DNA of 64,000 nucleotides from Natrononativus amylolyticus (lineage in GTDB: Archaea > Halobacteriota > Halobacteria > Halobacteriales > Natrialbaceae): assembly GCF_024362525.1 (NCBI RefSeq), contig NZ_CP101458.1:2294001-2358000 (forward strand), given 5' to 3'. Below, piece by piece: positions 8,013 through 16,023 of this stretch. The notes beneath the pieces are model-generated. The model was given only the letters and a program-made list of their open reading frames with translations, did not search any database and had not been told where the DNA came from. A program made the translations under genes and the position numbers. The first letter of the stretch is position 1. Every line of letters starts with the position of its first letter.

Positions 8013-9929
8013 CTACCTGAATCGGTTGGCCGGGTGGTTGTTCTTGACGAACGCCGCGATACCGACGACGAACGCTAACATAACGCCCGCGCCGACGAGC
8101 GGTCCGCCCAGGTTGGCATCGAGGCCGATACCTTCCCAGAACCCGCCACCACCGCCGCCGTCCTCTCCCTCGAGTTCGACAACGATCTCGAATTGCTGGT
8201 TCGCGATCTCGCGCTCGAGGTCAGCGATCTCCTCGAGGAGCGCGTGAATCTCGTCGTAGTCGGTCGGGGCTTCGGTCGTCTCGCGTTGGGACCACGTGAT
8301 TTCTTCGACGTCAACAGCTACCCATTCGCCGTCCTCGTTCTGCTCGAGTTCCTGCGCCCCGGTGATCTCGAACGGGCGGGCAAGCTGGATCGGCCCTTCG
8401 CTCGCCTGGTAGCCGTCTTCGTCCACCGTGTGATAGACGAAATAGAAGTCCGAAGCGTGTTCGTCCGGGTCGATCACTTCGCCCGCCGGGAGTCCGCCGG
8501 ACGGCATCGGGTGAGCGAACAGGTTTCCGACTACTTCGTCGTCTTCGGCTTCGTCGTCCTCCTCTGCGTCAGGGAAGCGGAGCGTAACGACAGACTCGCT
8601 CATCGGCAGGCCAAGCCCCGCGAGGTCTGCGCTCGCGTAGGGGAACGTCTGTTCGTCGGCAGCCATCACCGACAGCATACGCGGCGTCATGAAGTCCTCG
8701 GAGTCGGCGTCGTCGCCGGTGAGGTCGTCCCAGATGCCTTCGATGTACGCCTCTACCTCCTCGAGCACGTCGTCGACCTGCTGGCGGAGTGCGTCGATAG
8801 CGGTTGCGTACCACCCGACGGAGACGAGATGGGGGAACATCTCGGTGTCCTCGGGCGGGTCGATCTCCTCTTTGTCCTCCTCGGGGAGTTCTTCGTAGTC
8901 GCTTTCGGGGAAGCGCCGAACGACGACCCCACCGCCGTCTTCCCAGGTGTCGCCGTTGTCGAGATCGAGCGGGGACGCGGCCCCGTCGTCGAAGACGTCG
9001 TAATCGTCGGGGTGGTCGTAGTCGTGGGCGATGAGATGCGGGCACACCACACGGCCGGGGTGGCCGGACGTCGAGCCGCCGTCTACGCTCTCGTGTGTGT
9101 ACTCCTCGAACTCGAAGCAGTCAAGCTCGTACTCCGAGCCGTCCAGCAGGGTGTACGTTACCGTCGTTTCGTGCCAGCGAGAGTCGAAGTTGACGATACG
9201 ACGCATATTGTGTGCGTCGGCGTCTTCCTCGGGGTCGTAGCCCCCGCCGTGGTGCATGGCGATGAGGTCTTCTAAATCGAGGTCTTCGGAATTTTCTACG
9301 TCCGCGAACAGGTTGAGCGTGCTAACGAAGTCGGTTTGAAGGTCGTTGAACAGATTCCGCTCGGACGGAGCCATGATTTCAACGAGCCGGTCATAGGCCG
9401 CCTGTGACGCCGCCTCTATGTCCTCGGTTTCGTTGGCTTCGTGCAGCGCATGGACGGTTGCCTCTGCGTAGAGGTTGCCCGTCGAGAACTCCGCGAAGTC
9501 GTGAACGAACGGTGTGAGCGTTGCTGCCGACGACTCCGCGCGGAGGGCGTTCTGGTACGCTTGCGCCCAGATTCGGAGCCGGTCGTAGGTCTGGTAGACG
9601 TCGGTTGGCTTCTCCTCCGCTTCGCCGGAGCCGAGCAGCCAGCTTGCCGCGTCGGAGATCGCCCGCTCTGCGTAGCAGTCGTACTCGTCGGTGCCGGAGT
9701 ACCAGCACATCCGCGTATCCCATCGGTCTTCGCTGCCGTCGTCGTCATCGTCCGCCATCGCCGTCCCGCTCGAGGCCGCCACCGCCGCGCCCGCGAGCGC
9801 CGCGTTCCGCATCACCTCCCGCCGCGTCAGCGTGGGGCCGTGCTGGTACGGTGGGCTATGGGCATGGGCCGATGGGCCACCGTTGCTCGTCGGGTCGATT
9901 CTATTGCCGTCTGTTGGTTTTGAACTCAT
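8013..9929 (-). CDS. VP4-like spike protein with Tat signal
   Basis: The 638-residue protein carries a twin-arginine signal (TRREVM, R36-R37, then a hydrophobic run ending GTAMA at residue 59), a long acidic ectodomain, a coiled-coil segment near residues 565-590, a Glu/Gly-rich hinge and a C-terminal membrane span (about 608-628) with a short basic tail. This is the architecture of pleolipovirus spike proteins, which bind the receptor and fuse membranes. It is longer than most known examples. Tat export fits folding in high salt before secretion. The paired cysteines in the ectodomain may form disulfides. Confidence 0.75.
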   Translation of the reverse strand: MSSKPTDGNRIDPTSNGGPSAHAHSPPYQHGPTLTRREVMRNAALAGAAVAASSGTAMADDDDDGSEDRWDTRMCWYSGTDEYDCYAERAISDAASWLLGSGEAEEKPTDVYQTYDRLRIWAQAYQNALRAESSAATLTPFVHDFAEFSTGNLYAEATVHALHEANETEDIEAASQAAYDRLVEIMAPSERNLFNDLQTDFVSTLNLFADVENSEDLDLEDLIAMHHGGGYDPEEDADAHNMRRIVNFDSRWHETTVTYTLLDGSEYELDCFEFEEYTHESVDGGSTSGHPGRVVCPHLIAHDYDHPDDYDVFDDGAASPLDLDNGDTWEDGGGVVVRRFPESDYEELPEEDKEEIDPPEDTEMFPHLVSVGWYATAIDALRQQVDDVLEEVEAYIEGIWDDLTGDDADSEDFMTPRMLSVMAADEQTFPYASADLAGLGLPMSESVVTLRFPDAEEDDEAEDDEVVGNLFAHPMPSGGLPAGEVIDPDEHASDFYFVYHTVDEDGYQASEGPIQLARPFEITGAQELEQNEDGEWVAVDVEEITWSQRETTEAPTDYDEIHALLEEIADLEREIANQQFEIVVELEGEDGGGGGGFWEGIGLDANLGGPLVGAGVMLAFVVGIAAFVKNNHPANRFR

Positions 9930-9954
9930 GTCTCTGAAAGGGTGAAACCGCTGT

Positions 9955-10392
9955 TCAGCCGGTGAACGATACCCAGACGCTGGCGAAGCTGAGGTACAGC
10001 AGGAACGCCAGCTGGGTGAGGTCGTGCCACATCACCAGCGACTCGAACGCCGGGATGAACACCACGCCGATCGGCGAGCCAAGCGCGACGATGATCATCG
10101 CGAACTCGTAGGGTTCGTGGCTCGTCTCGTCGTTCAGCAGGTTCGTGACGACGATCCAGGCGAGCGCACCCACCGTGATGATGAGCGCCAGCGAGATCGC
10201 CGCCCCGCCGACCGTCCAGATCGCGTCGGTCAGGTTGTACCCGCCGAAGACGTTGATCTCGAGGCTGAACACCTCGAACATCAGCGATCCCGTAATGGGC
10301 AGGATCATCAGCGCGAAAACGTCGATAAGGTCGATTTCGTTCTCTCCGGTACTGCTACTGTTCGGTCTGCCGAAATTCCACGATGTTGCCAT
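9955..10392 (-). CDS. VP3-like internal membrane protein
   Basis: The 145-residue protein has four predicted membrane spans with short loops and no signal peptide. Size, topology and its position 25 bases ahead of the spike gene match the VP3 internal membrane protein of pleolipoviruses, which lines the inside of the virion envelope. A TATA-like GTTTATTAC (10428-10436, minus strand) lies about 40 bases upstream, so this gene probably opens the structural operon. Confidence 0.7.
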   Translation of the reverse strand: MATSWNFGRPNSSSTGENEIDLIDVFALMILPITGSLMFEVFSLEINVFGGYNLTDAIWTVGGAAISLALIITVGALAWIVVTNLLNDETSHEPYEFAMIIVALGSPIGVVFIPAFESLVMWHDLTQLAFLLYLSFASVWVSFTG

Positions 10393-10427
10393 AGGTGTGA
10401 AACCCAGGCGAGACGTTCCGGAATCAC

Positions 10428-10436
10428 GTAATAAAC
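10428..10436 (-). promoter_or_regulatory. Probable promoter of the virion operon
   Basis: On the minus strand GTTTATTAC lies 36-44 bases before the VP3-like start codon. This would give a leader of about 10-15 bases. Confidence 0.4.
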
Positions 10437-10452
10437 CCGACGCGCCAGCGGA

Positions 10453-11016
10453 CTATCCGGAGACTGTACGCTTTTTTCTCACTCGACTTGGATGAGTGTC
10501 AGCTGCGGTTTTCGAGATCGTCTCTGCGAACTCGAGATAATCCTCGTGGAGCGTAAAATTGCGTACCGAATCTCCCTCTGTCGTCAGGAGGTCAACCGAA
10601 ACAGATCCCTCATCGGTATCATACGCATCGAGGATCGCTAGAATCCCGATAACAGCTCCACCTAATCCAAAGAGTACGATGATCGCTGCTTCCCCGCCGT
10701 CAACCCGCCCGAGGAGAGCGAGCGACAACAGCCCGACGATTAACGCGAGAATCCCGAATACGAGCGATAGTTCATCTGGCCCGCTTGATCGCCGATGGTG
10801 GATTTCAATACCACCAATCGCATCGAAAAATGTCGATTCGACCGTCGTCGTTTCGTTACCTCTGTCGGAATGTGTGAGCACGAGAAGCCGCCTGGCCGTC
10901 ACGAGGTACGTTTCCTGTTCAGTCGTACATGCATCAATCGCTGTTTCGCCATCAGCGATATGGGCACGAATGGTTTCCTGGTGTTTCTGGGATGGCGTTT
11001 CCATCGATATAGCCAC
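10453..11016 (-). CDS. PH-like domain membrane protein
   Basis: The 187-residue protein begins with a segment resembling bacterial PH domains (GETAIDACTTEQETYLVTAR, then RLLVLTHSD), a pattern shared by many haloarchaeal proteins. Two adjacent hydrophobic spans (about residues 84-128) and a soluble C-terminal domain follow. It lies between the regulator and the VP3-like gene on the same strand. Its role in the virus is unknown; it may be a cargo gene. Confidence 0.5.
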   Translation of the reverse strand: MAISMETPSQKHQETIRAHIADGETAIDACTTEQETYLVTARRLLVLTHSDRGNETTTVESTFFDAIGGIEIHHRRSSGPDELSLVFGILALIVGLLSLALLGRVDGGEAAIIVLFGLGGAVIGILAILDAYDTDEGSVSVDLLTTEGDSVRNFTLHEDYLEFAETISKTAADTHPSRVRKKRTVSG

Positions 11017-11069
11017 TCATATCACCGAGTATATTTTATCATTCCGGACTTTATGGTGTGCTACGCCAA

Positions 11070-11903
11070 TTAGTCTCGAGACGCCACGCGCTCACCTTCG
11101 TACCGCGGTTTTACTCCAAGCGAGCGAGCTGCATCAGCGGAAACCGTGATGGACTGCTCGCCGGAAGTGACGGGCTCTTTCGCGACGTCCTCGAGAAACG
11201 CGGCCAGCTCGTCACGATATGCCTTCGAGCGCACCTCCCGAATCGTCAGGGTGTCCTTCTCCCGGTGATGAACCGCTCGATTCGCCAGGTACGCGAGCGC
11301 GAATATCTCGCGGGTTTCGTACGGCGCGTCGTCGAGATACCACGGTAACGTGAGATCGTCGAGGTCGGCCTTCGGACCGATCGGCGCGCCCAGGACGGCG
11401 AGCGTTCGGCCCAGAACGGTGCCGTGAATCGTCGGCCGGACTTCGGTCGCGCGGTCGTCGGTGTCCTCGTTGTAAAACTCGTACTCGAGCCCCGTCGCCT
11501 CGAGCGCGTCGATCACGTGCGACCGGTGCTGGCGGTGGTTCAGCGAAAACATCGGTTGGAACCGCTCTTTGTCGATCGACCCGCCGGAAAAGACGTTCGC
11601 GACGAGCGTGTTCAGTGCGACAAATTCCGGGTCGAGATACCTCGCGTCGAGCCAGCCCAGCTCGCGGGCGACGTCGATCGCGTTCGCCGGGTCGGGCTTC
11701 GAGCCCTCGAGCCACCCCCGAACGCGACCGCGGGGAATCTCGAGTGCGGAGGAGATCGCGCTCGAGCCCTTGTTTGGGTGTTCGCTCGCGTATTTCATCA
11801 CCGCCTGGTAGTCGAGGACGGCCGTCCACGGGTCCGCGTAGGACCGGGTGTTGTAGGTGCGCGCGAGGTCGCGCTCGTCGAGGACCACCGCGTTTTCGGG
11901 CAT
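11070..11903 (-). CDS. HTH protein with LAGLIDADG/WhiA-like C-terminal half
   Basis: The 277-residue protein has a helix-turn-helix near residues 45-75 (SSAISSALEIPRGRVRGWL). The second half (about 155-245) reads like a LAGLIDADG-type fold: a Gly/Pro-containing turn (VLGAPIGPK), LPWYL, then an acidic helix with FALAYLANRA. Such proteins can be DNA-binding regulators that lost endonuclease activity. It may be the viral regulator or replication initiator; the sequence does not decide. TATAAT at 11927-11932 on the minus strand sits 24-29 bases before the start, giving a leaderless transcript. Confidence 0.55.
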   Translation of the reverse strand: MPENAVVLDERDLARTYNTRSYADPWTAVLDYQAVMKYASEHPNKGSSAISSALEIPRGRVRGWLEGSKPDPANAIDVARELGWLDARYLDPEFVALNTLVANVFSGGSIDKERFQPMFSLNHRQHRSHVIDALEATGLEYEFYNEDTDDRATEVRPTIHGTVLGRTLAVLGAPIGPKADLDDLTLPWYLDDAPYETREIFALAYLANRAVHHREKDTLTIREVRSKAYRDELAAFLEDVAKEPVTSGEQSITVSADAARSLGVKPRYEGERVASRD

Positions 11904-12250
11904 GGGTGTGGGTTGACACTCGAGGGTATAATCCTTCGGTGAAAATTGCCGATGGCAGCAAATCGCCGATATTCTACGGGTATGAACTATCCAAGAACAC
12001 CTTGTGCGATTTCTACTGGTAACTGATTATCACGTCTGAAAGCGTTTAATGTAAATAGAATTTCAAAATTTCAGTACTAACTGGTGTGTTTATTACCGGT
12101 GGTTTCACTGGAAGGGGTAACGCCAGCGGACGACTCGAGAAGCGACGGTGTGGGACTGGGTGCACATCCCCCCTCCCGTCAGTTCGGGGTTCACCGAGGA
12201 CTCTGATAAGGTTTCTCATCGTTCGCACGGCGCAAGAACGACAGACAACA
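11904..12250. promoter_or_regulatory. Divergent region between viral regulator and pilin genes
   Basis: It holds the TATA box of the minus-strand regulator gene (ATTATA on the minus strand at 11927-11932) and, on the plus strand, TTTATTACC near 12083-12091 and TGATAAGG near 12203-12210 as weak promoter candidates for the pilin genes. The open frame running through it into the pilin gene is basic and arginine-rich and is not taken as coding. Confidence 0.4.
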
Positions 12251-12661
12251 ATGAACTTCGCAAAGAAACTGATCGGCAACGAGGAGGAACGGGCTGTGAG
12301 TCCGGTTATCGGCGTCATTCTGATGGTCGCCATCACCGTGATTCTCGCAGCAGTGATTGCAGCGTTTGTGCTGGATATGGGACAAAGCCAGAGTGGCACT
12401 GCTAATGCAGGTGTTTCGATCTCTGAGTCAGGTGGTGACTATACCATTCAATTAACGGACAGCGGCAACTCTGAGTATGTTGTTCTATCCGGTGTAAGTG
12501 AAGGGACTGGAGACTGTCACGCAGACTCTGACAGCTTTGGCGAGGATGCTGGTGACTGTGTGTTGGAAAATGTTGGTGACAGTGCAACGACCAGTAACCC
12601 TGATGGTAGTGTAGTTGCCGTTGCAGGAGATGACAGAAACGTCATCAACAACTGGCCCTAA
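12251..12661 (+). CDS. Archaeal type IV pilin, copy 1
   Basis: The 136-residue protein begins MNFAKKLIGNEEERAVSPVI and continues with a hydrophobic helix, the Pilin_N (PF07790) pattern of haloarchaeal PilA-like pilins. The prepilin peptidase PibD would cut at the RAVSP motif near residue 15. The C-terminal ectodomain is acidic and holds two cysteines that could form a disulfide. The ATG at 12251 fits the pilin leader length. The first 140 bases are nearly identical to those of copy 2, with about 50 bases unchanged, showing recent duplication; the ectodomains have diverged. Confidence 0.85.
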   Translation: MNFAKKLIGNEEERAVSPVIGVILMVAITVILAAVIAAFVLDMGQSQSGTANAGVSISESGGDYTIQLTDSGNSEYVVLSGVSEGTGDCHADSDSFGEDAGDCVLENVGDSATTSNPDGSVVAVAGDDRNVINNWP

Positions 12662-12691
12662 TAAGATTATTAGTAATTTATATCAATACAA

Positions 12692-13168
12692 ATGAATTTC
12701 GCAAAGAAGCTTATCGGAAACGATGAAGAGCGGGCCGTGAGTCCGGTTATCGGCGTCATTCTGATGGTCGCCATCACCGTGATTCTGGCGGCTGTGATTG
12801 CAGCGTTCGTACTAGATATGGGACAAAGCCAGAGTAGCACTGCTAGTGCAGGTGTTAGCGTAGATCACTCTACAGAGCAAACGTTGGTGCAGCTAACCGA
12901 CAGTGGGAACTCTGAGAAAGTGAATGTACGCGCTAGTATTGTTGATGATAGTGGCCTCTCTAACACCGATACAGAGGCTAAAATAGTTGAAGATGAATTG
13001 GATTCAGTAGGCGATCGATCCAAGATCTATGTTGAAGACGGCGGCTCTGACGAAGACGAAGGTTCGCTTGTTGAGGTGCGAATTACGGCCGTTGCAGAAT
13101 CTGGTGACGACGAAAATGTTGTCCTCTCAAACGATTTTGAAATGGTTGTTGTAGACAGCGAACCCTAA
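12692..13168 (+). CDS. Archaeal type IV pilin, copy 2
   Basis: The 158-residue protein has the same leader and hydrophobic helix as copy 1 (MNFAKKLIGNDEERAVSPVI) but a different acidic ectodomain without cysteines. It starts 30 bases after the copy 1 stop, so the two are probably one transcript. A conserved N terminus with a variable exposed domain is typical of haloarchaeal pilins, which mediate surface adhesion. An opposing broken repressor gene follows. Confidence 0.85.
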   Translation: MNFAKKLIGNDEERAVSPVIGVILMVAITVILAAVIAAFVLDMGQSQSSTASAGVSVDHSTEQTLVQLTDSGNSEKVNVRASIVDDSGLSNTDTEAKIVEDELDSVGDRSKIYVEDGGSDEDEGSLVEVRITAVAESGDDENVVLSNDFEMVVVDSEP

Positions 13169-13242
13169 AATAAAACGCTTTACCAGATTTTCTGATTATA
13201 GACTCATTAGCTGTTTCTTCGTTTGTTTTCAATTTACTCATG

Positions 13243-13530
13243 CTATGACGATCTGAATGGCGCACAACCCCAACATTCTACCATAATTTCATTGAAGACA
13301 TAATCATTATCGTTCTCCAAAACATCCACATTGAGTTTACTATCTAAATACGCTTGTCCATCATCCGTAATTTCGTAGTATCCTTCGTCGATACGCTCGA
13401 GCAACCCTGCCTCACTCAATTTCCGAACCCGCTTGTTGACGTAATCCCATGTATAGCCGGTGTTGATCGCGATCACAGTTGGAGAGAGAATCAGGCCGCT
13501 TGAGGCCAGCGTCTTGAGGATTGGGACTTG
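13243..13530 (-). pseudogene. Broken PhiH1-type winged-helix repressor
   Basis: The stretch is strongly similar in DNA to the intact repressor gene at 15173-15439, on the same strand. The shared protein region is NYVNKRVRKLSEAGLLER-like. Upstream of codon GTG at 13476 the homology continues (LASSGLILSP) but an in-frame TGA and a frame change near 13530 cut it off from a proper start. The C terminus is also replaced by an unrelated tail with two cysteines. A 77-residue product from the GTG is possible. Confidence 0.6.
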
Positions 13531-13669
13531 CCCACTTCATCGTCCCTTCAATGCCTTGAGACCGACGATTAGTGACATCTCACCATGGACTCTCCAGTCT
13601 ATTGCTGCCGAAAGCCTAATGCTGGATTAGTGCACTGTATACAATAATGACTAATATGCTGAGGATAAT

Positions 13670-15160
13670 ATGAGAAGATTGGACGCAGACTTTCGGGCTG
13701 TATCTCCAGTAATTGGCCTTGTTCTTCTCATTGGGCTCGTAGCAATTGGATCGGCTACTCTCTTGGTCGTTGGTATGGGGGCGATAACCGATGCAGAGCA
13801 GTATGCTGAAAACGAGCGCGTAGAACAGAGTTTCGTTGAACTCAAAAAGACGATCGGTCTCTCATCGCCCGAGTCAGATGCGACACAGTCGACTAATTTA
13901 GACGTGGGCGAGAGTGGCGCAATCATCAAACAGGACACGGGTACGATCTCTGTTACCTACGATGAAGCCGAAGGGAGTTTGCTCGAAGAGGAGATTACGT
14001 TCGGGACGCTTGAATACGAAGGGAATGATGGGTCAAAGATCGCCTATGAGGCCGGTGCAGTGTTCCGAGAGACTGGTGATGAAACTCGAGTAGTGTCGGG
14101 CCCGGACGTTCACTACAATGAAGATACCAACACGCTCAACTTCCCAATATTGGAGATCGTAGGAGAAGAGGAGTTGAGCTCCGGGGATCTACGGGTTGAT
14201 CTAGAGGATTCCGAAGGGATTAGTGAGGTTGTCGAAGACAAGACGGTCATAATCACGATTGAAAGCGAATACTGGCGTGGTTGGGAACAATACTTCGTAA
14301 ACCAGGTCGGGGAACGAGGTGTTATCGCAGAATCAGAGCAGGGGACTGATAAGGGGACGGTCGAAGTGAATCTCGGCCGGATAAACGTTCCCACCCCCTT
14401 CGAGAACGCAGTTCATGCCGGCGAAGATATCCAGTTAGACGGTAATGCTGAAATCAAGGGAGACCAAGTTATCGACGATTCTTTGGATTCGATTGATGAC
14501 GTGATTGAAGATCACATCGACCTTGCAACAGACGAGGAAACTGATTACGAAGACGAAGAGCGAATGACTGGCGGTGAGTATGGCGCTGGAGAGTACTACG
14601 CCGAGGAAGTGATTCTTGAAGACGATCTCGTCTTCGATCTTTCAGATGGTGACGTCACACTCGTTGTAGAAAACGATATCCACGTTACTACGGATAACGA
14701 GTTTCGCGTAGAAAATTGGGGAGAGAACGAACTTCAAATCTATCTTGGAGGCGATCTCGAGATAAACGAACAAATGTGCCTCGATAATGATGTTTGCGAA
14801 GGTGCGTTCAATGACCGTACGCCGTCTGGTGACTCCCTCCATTCCAGTGAATTAGATCCCGAACGGTTACAGGTCTACGGCACTTCGGACTTTCAGCTAA
14901 CGATGACCGGTGGCACGTACTTTGAGGGCATTATGTATGCACCCAAAGGGGAGGATGGCACTTCTGCGGCAGAGTTCCCAGGAAACGCCTATATCGATGG
15001 TTCACTTGTGCTCGGTTACGTTAGAGCTTCGGGTACACCAACTGTGGACCATACAGATTCTCTCAAGTGGTTTGACCCGGTGGTTGGTGAGGCGACTCAG
15101 CCGCCGGAACTCACGTATCTAAACTTGGTCTACCACGAAATGGAAGTCAACCGCAACTGA
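13670..15160 (+). CDS. Large pilin-like surface protein (DUF7289/DUF7305-type)
   Basis: The 496-residue protein starts MRRLDADFRAVSPVIGLVLL, a prepilin-like leader and hydrophobic helix that PibD could process, then a long acidic, beta-rich ectodomain with two cysteines near residues 365-372 (MCLDNDVC). The C-terminal part (GNAYIDGSLVLGYV and around) resembles the conserved end domain of large haloarchaeal pilin-like proteins. It may be a minor pilin or tip adhesin working with the two small pilins upstream. A GAGG motif about 7 bases before the ATG could be a ribosome binding site. Confidence 0.7.
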   Translation: MRRLDADFRAVSPVIGLVLLIGLVAIGSATLLVVGMGAITDAEQYAENERVEQSFVELKKTIGLSSPESDATQSTNLDVGESGAIIKQDTGTISVTYDEAEGSLLEEEITFGTLEYEGNDGSKIAYEAGAVFRETGDETRVVSGPDVHYNEDTNTLNFPILEIVGEEELSSGDLRVDLEDSEGISEVVEDKTVIITIESEYWRGWEQYFVNQVGERGVIAESEQGTDKGTVEVNLGRINVPTPFENAVHAGEDIQLDGNAEIKGDQVIDDSLDSIDDVIEDHIDLATDEETDYEDEERMTGGEYGAGEYYAEEVILEDDLVFDLSDGDVTLVVENDIHVTTDNEFRVENWGENELQIYLGGDLEINEQMCLDNDVCEGAFNDRTPSGDSLHSSELDPERLQVYGTSDFQLTMTGGTYFEGIMYAPKGEDGTSAAEFPGNAYIDGSLVLGYVRASGTPTVDHTDSLKWFDPVVGEATQPPELTYLNLVYHEMEVNRN

Positions 15161-15172
15161 GGGTTTAACGAG

Positions 15173-15439
15173 CTATATTTCAATATTCTCGAGATCAGCA
15201 GCCTCGAGCTTGCCCTCCAAATACGCACGCCCATCGTCGGTGATCTCGTAGTATCCTTCCTCGACGCGCTCTAGCAGCCCCGCTTCACTCAACTTCCGAA
15301 CCCGCTTGTTCACGTAGTTTCGCGTATAGCCGATGTTGATCGCGATCACAGCTGGAGAGAGAATCAAACCGCTCGAGGCCAGCGTCTCGAGAATTCTGTC
15401 GTCACCCTGTGTCATCCACGAGACGCGCGGCCGTCGCAT
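15173..15439 (-). CDS. PhiH1-type winged-helix repressor
   Basis: The 88-residue protein (from MRRPRVSWMTQ) carries a winged helix: DDRILETLASSGLILSP, a recognition helix region NIGYTRNYVNKRVRKLSE and a wing (GLLERVEEGYYEITDDG), the pattern of the repressor of halovirus PhiH1 and many haloarchaeal proviruses. A start at 15487 would add 16 residues, but the MRRPR start matches the family. It converges on the pilin-like gene with 12 bases between stops, and lies between the pilin cassette and the integrase. It may control lysogeny or the cassette. Confidence 0.75.
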   Translation of the reverse strand: MRRPRVSWMTQGDDRILETLASSGLILSPAVIAINIGYTRNYVNKRVRKLSEAGLLERVEEGYYEITDDGRAYLEGKLEAADLENIEI

Positions 15440-15487
15440 TGAGACAGAGACTCCCACAGACGGTGATAGTCCCTCCGAAAAGTCCAT

Positions 15488-16023
15488 CTAAATACACAAA
15501 CGGGTGTCTGTAGTCACACGAACGATGGAATAGTATAAGTGACAGGGATTTCTACAGTGGATCAACGGAAGCACACGGGAACATGACGCTCTCGAGTTCC
15601 TGAAAATCGTGGGCCGGTGGTACCAGCACCGACCCGCGAAACGCTCCCGTAAACACGGTACGGAAGCATGATTCACAACACGCATTCGGGCTATAAAGCC
15701 CTCGCTCGACGACGTACAGCTGCGGCGACTACTTTCACCACGACTGCTCGGGGTATGTTCGCCGCTATTGCCAGCCGTGACTGTCTCGAAAGGAAGTCTG
15801 TCATCGGCGGCATCACTTTCACTTACACCGTGCTGCTATGGCGTTCGTTTATACCATCATGGGCAAAACAGCCTGCAACGCCGATGGTCCGTTGCGGGTG
15901 CCAGCCTTGGAACTCTCGCACCCGCGGACCGCGGCTCCCCACAGTGAGAGCCATGTTCGACTATACACTCAGCCGACGTAAAATCACCTACCGACCTGAA
16001 AGTAACCCGCTCGGGGTGGGCCG
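15488..16023. promoter_or_regulatory. Region between repressor and integrase
   Basis: This 536-base gap probably holds the divergent promoters of the repressor and the integrase. AGTATAAGT near 15532-15540 is a TATA candidate. A 119-residue frame (15668-16027) ends in an ATGA overlap with the integrase, which is a point in its favour, but its basic Arg/Thr-rich composition is unlike a haloarchaeal protein and it has no recognisable domain, so it is not annotated as a gene. Confidence 0.35.

Noticed and set aside
36-9950. Shared TTCACCCTTTC near 36-47 and, inverted, near 9939-9950
   Set aside because: The match is only about 11 bases and lies in unrelated contexts, so it is not taken as an attachment site pair.
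12086-12250. N-terminal extension of the first pilin
   Set aside because: The added 55 residues are basic and cysteine-containing and would bury the prepilin leader; the ATG at 12251 gives the right leader length.
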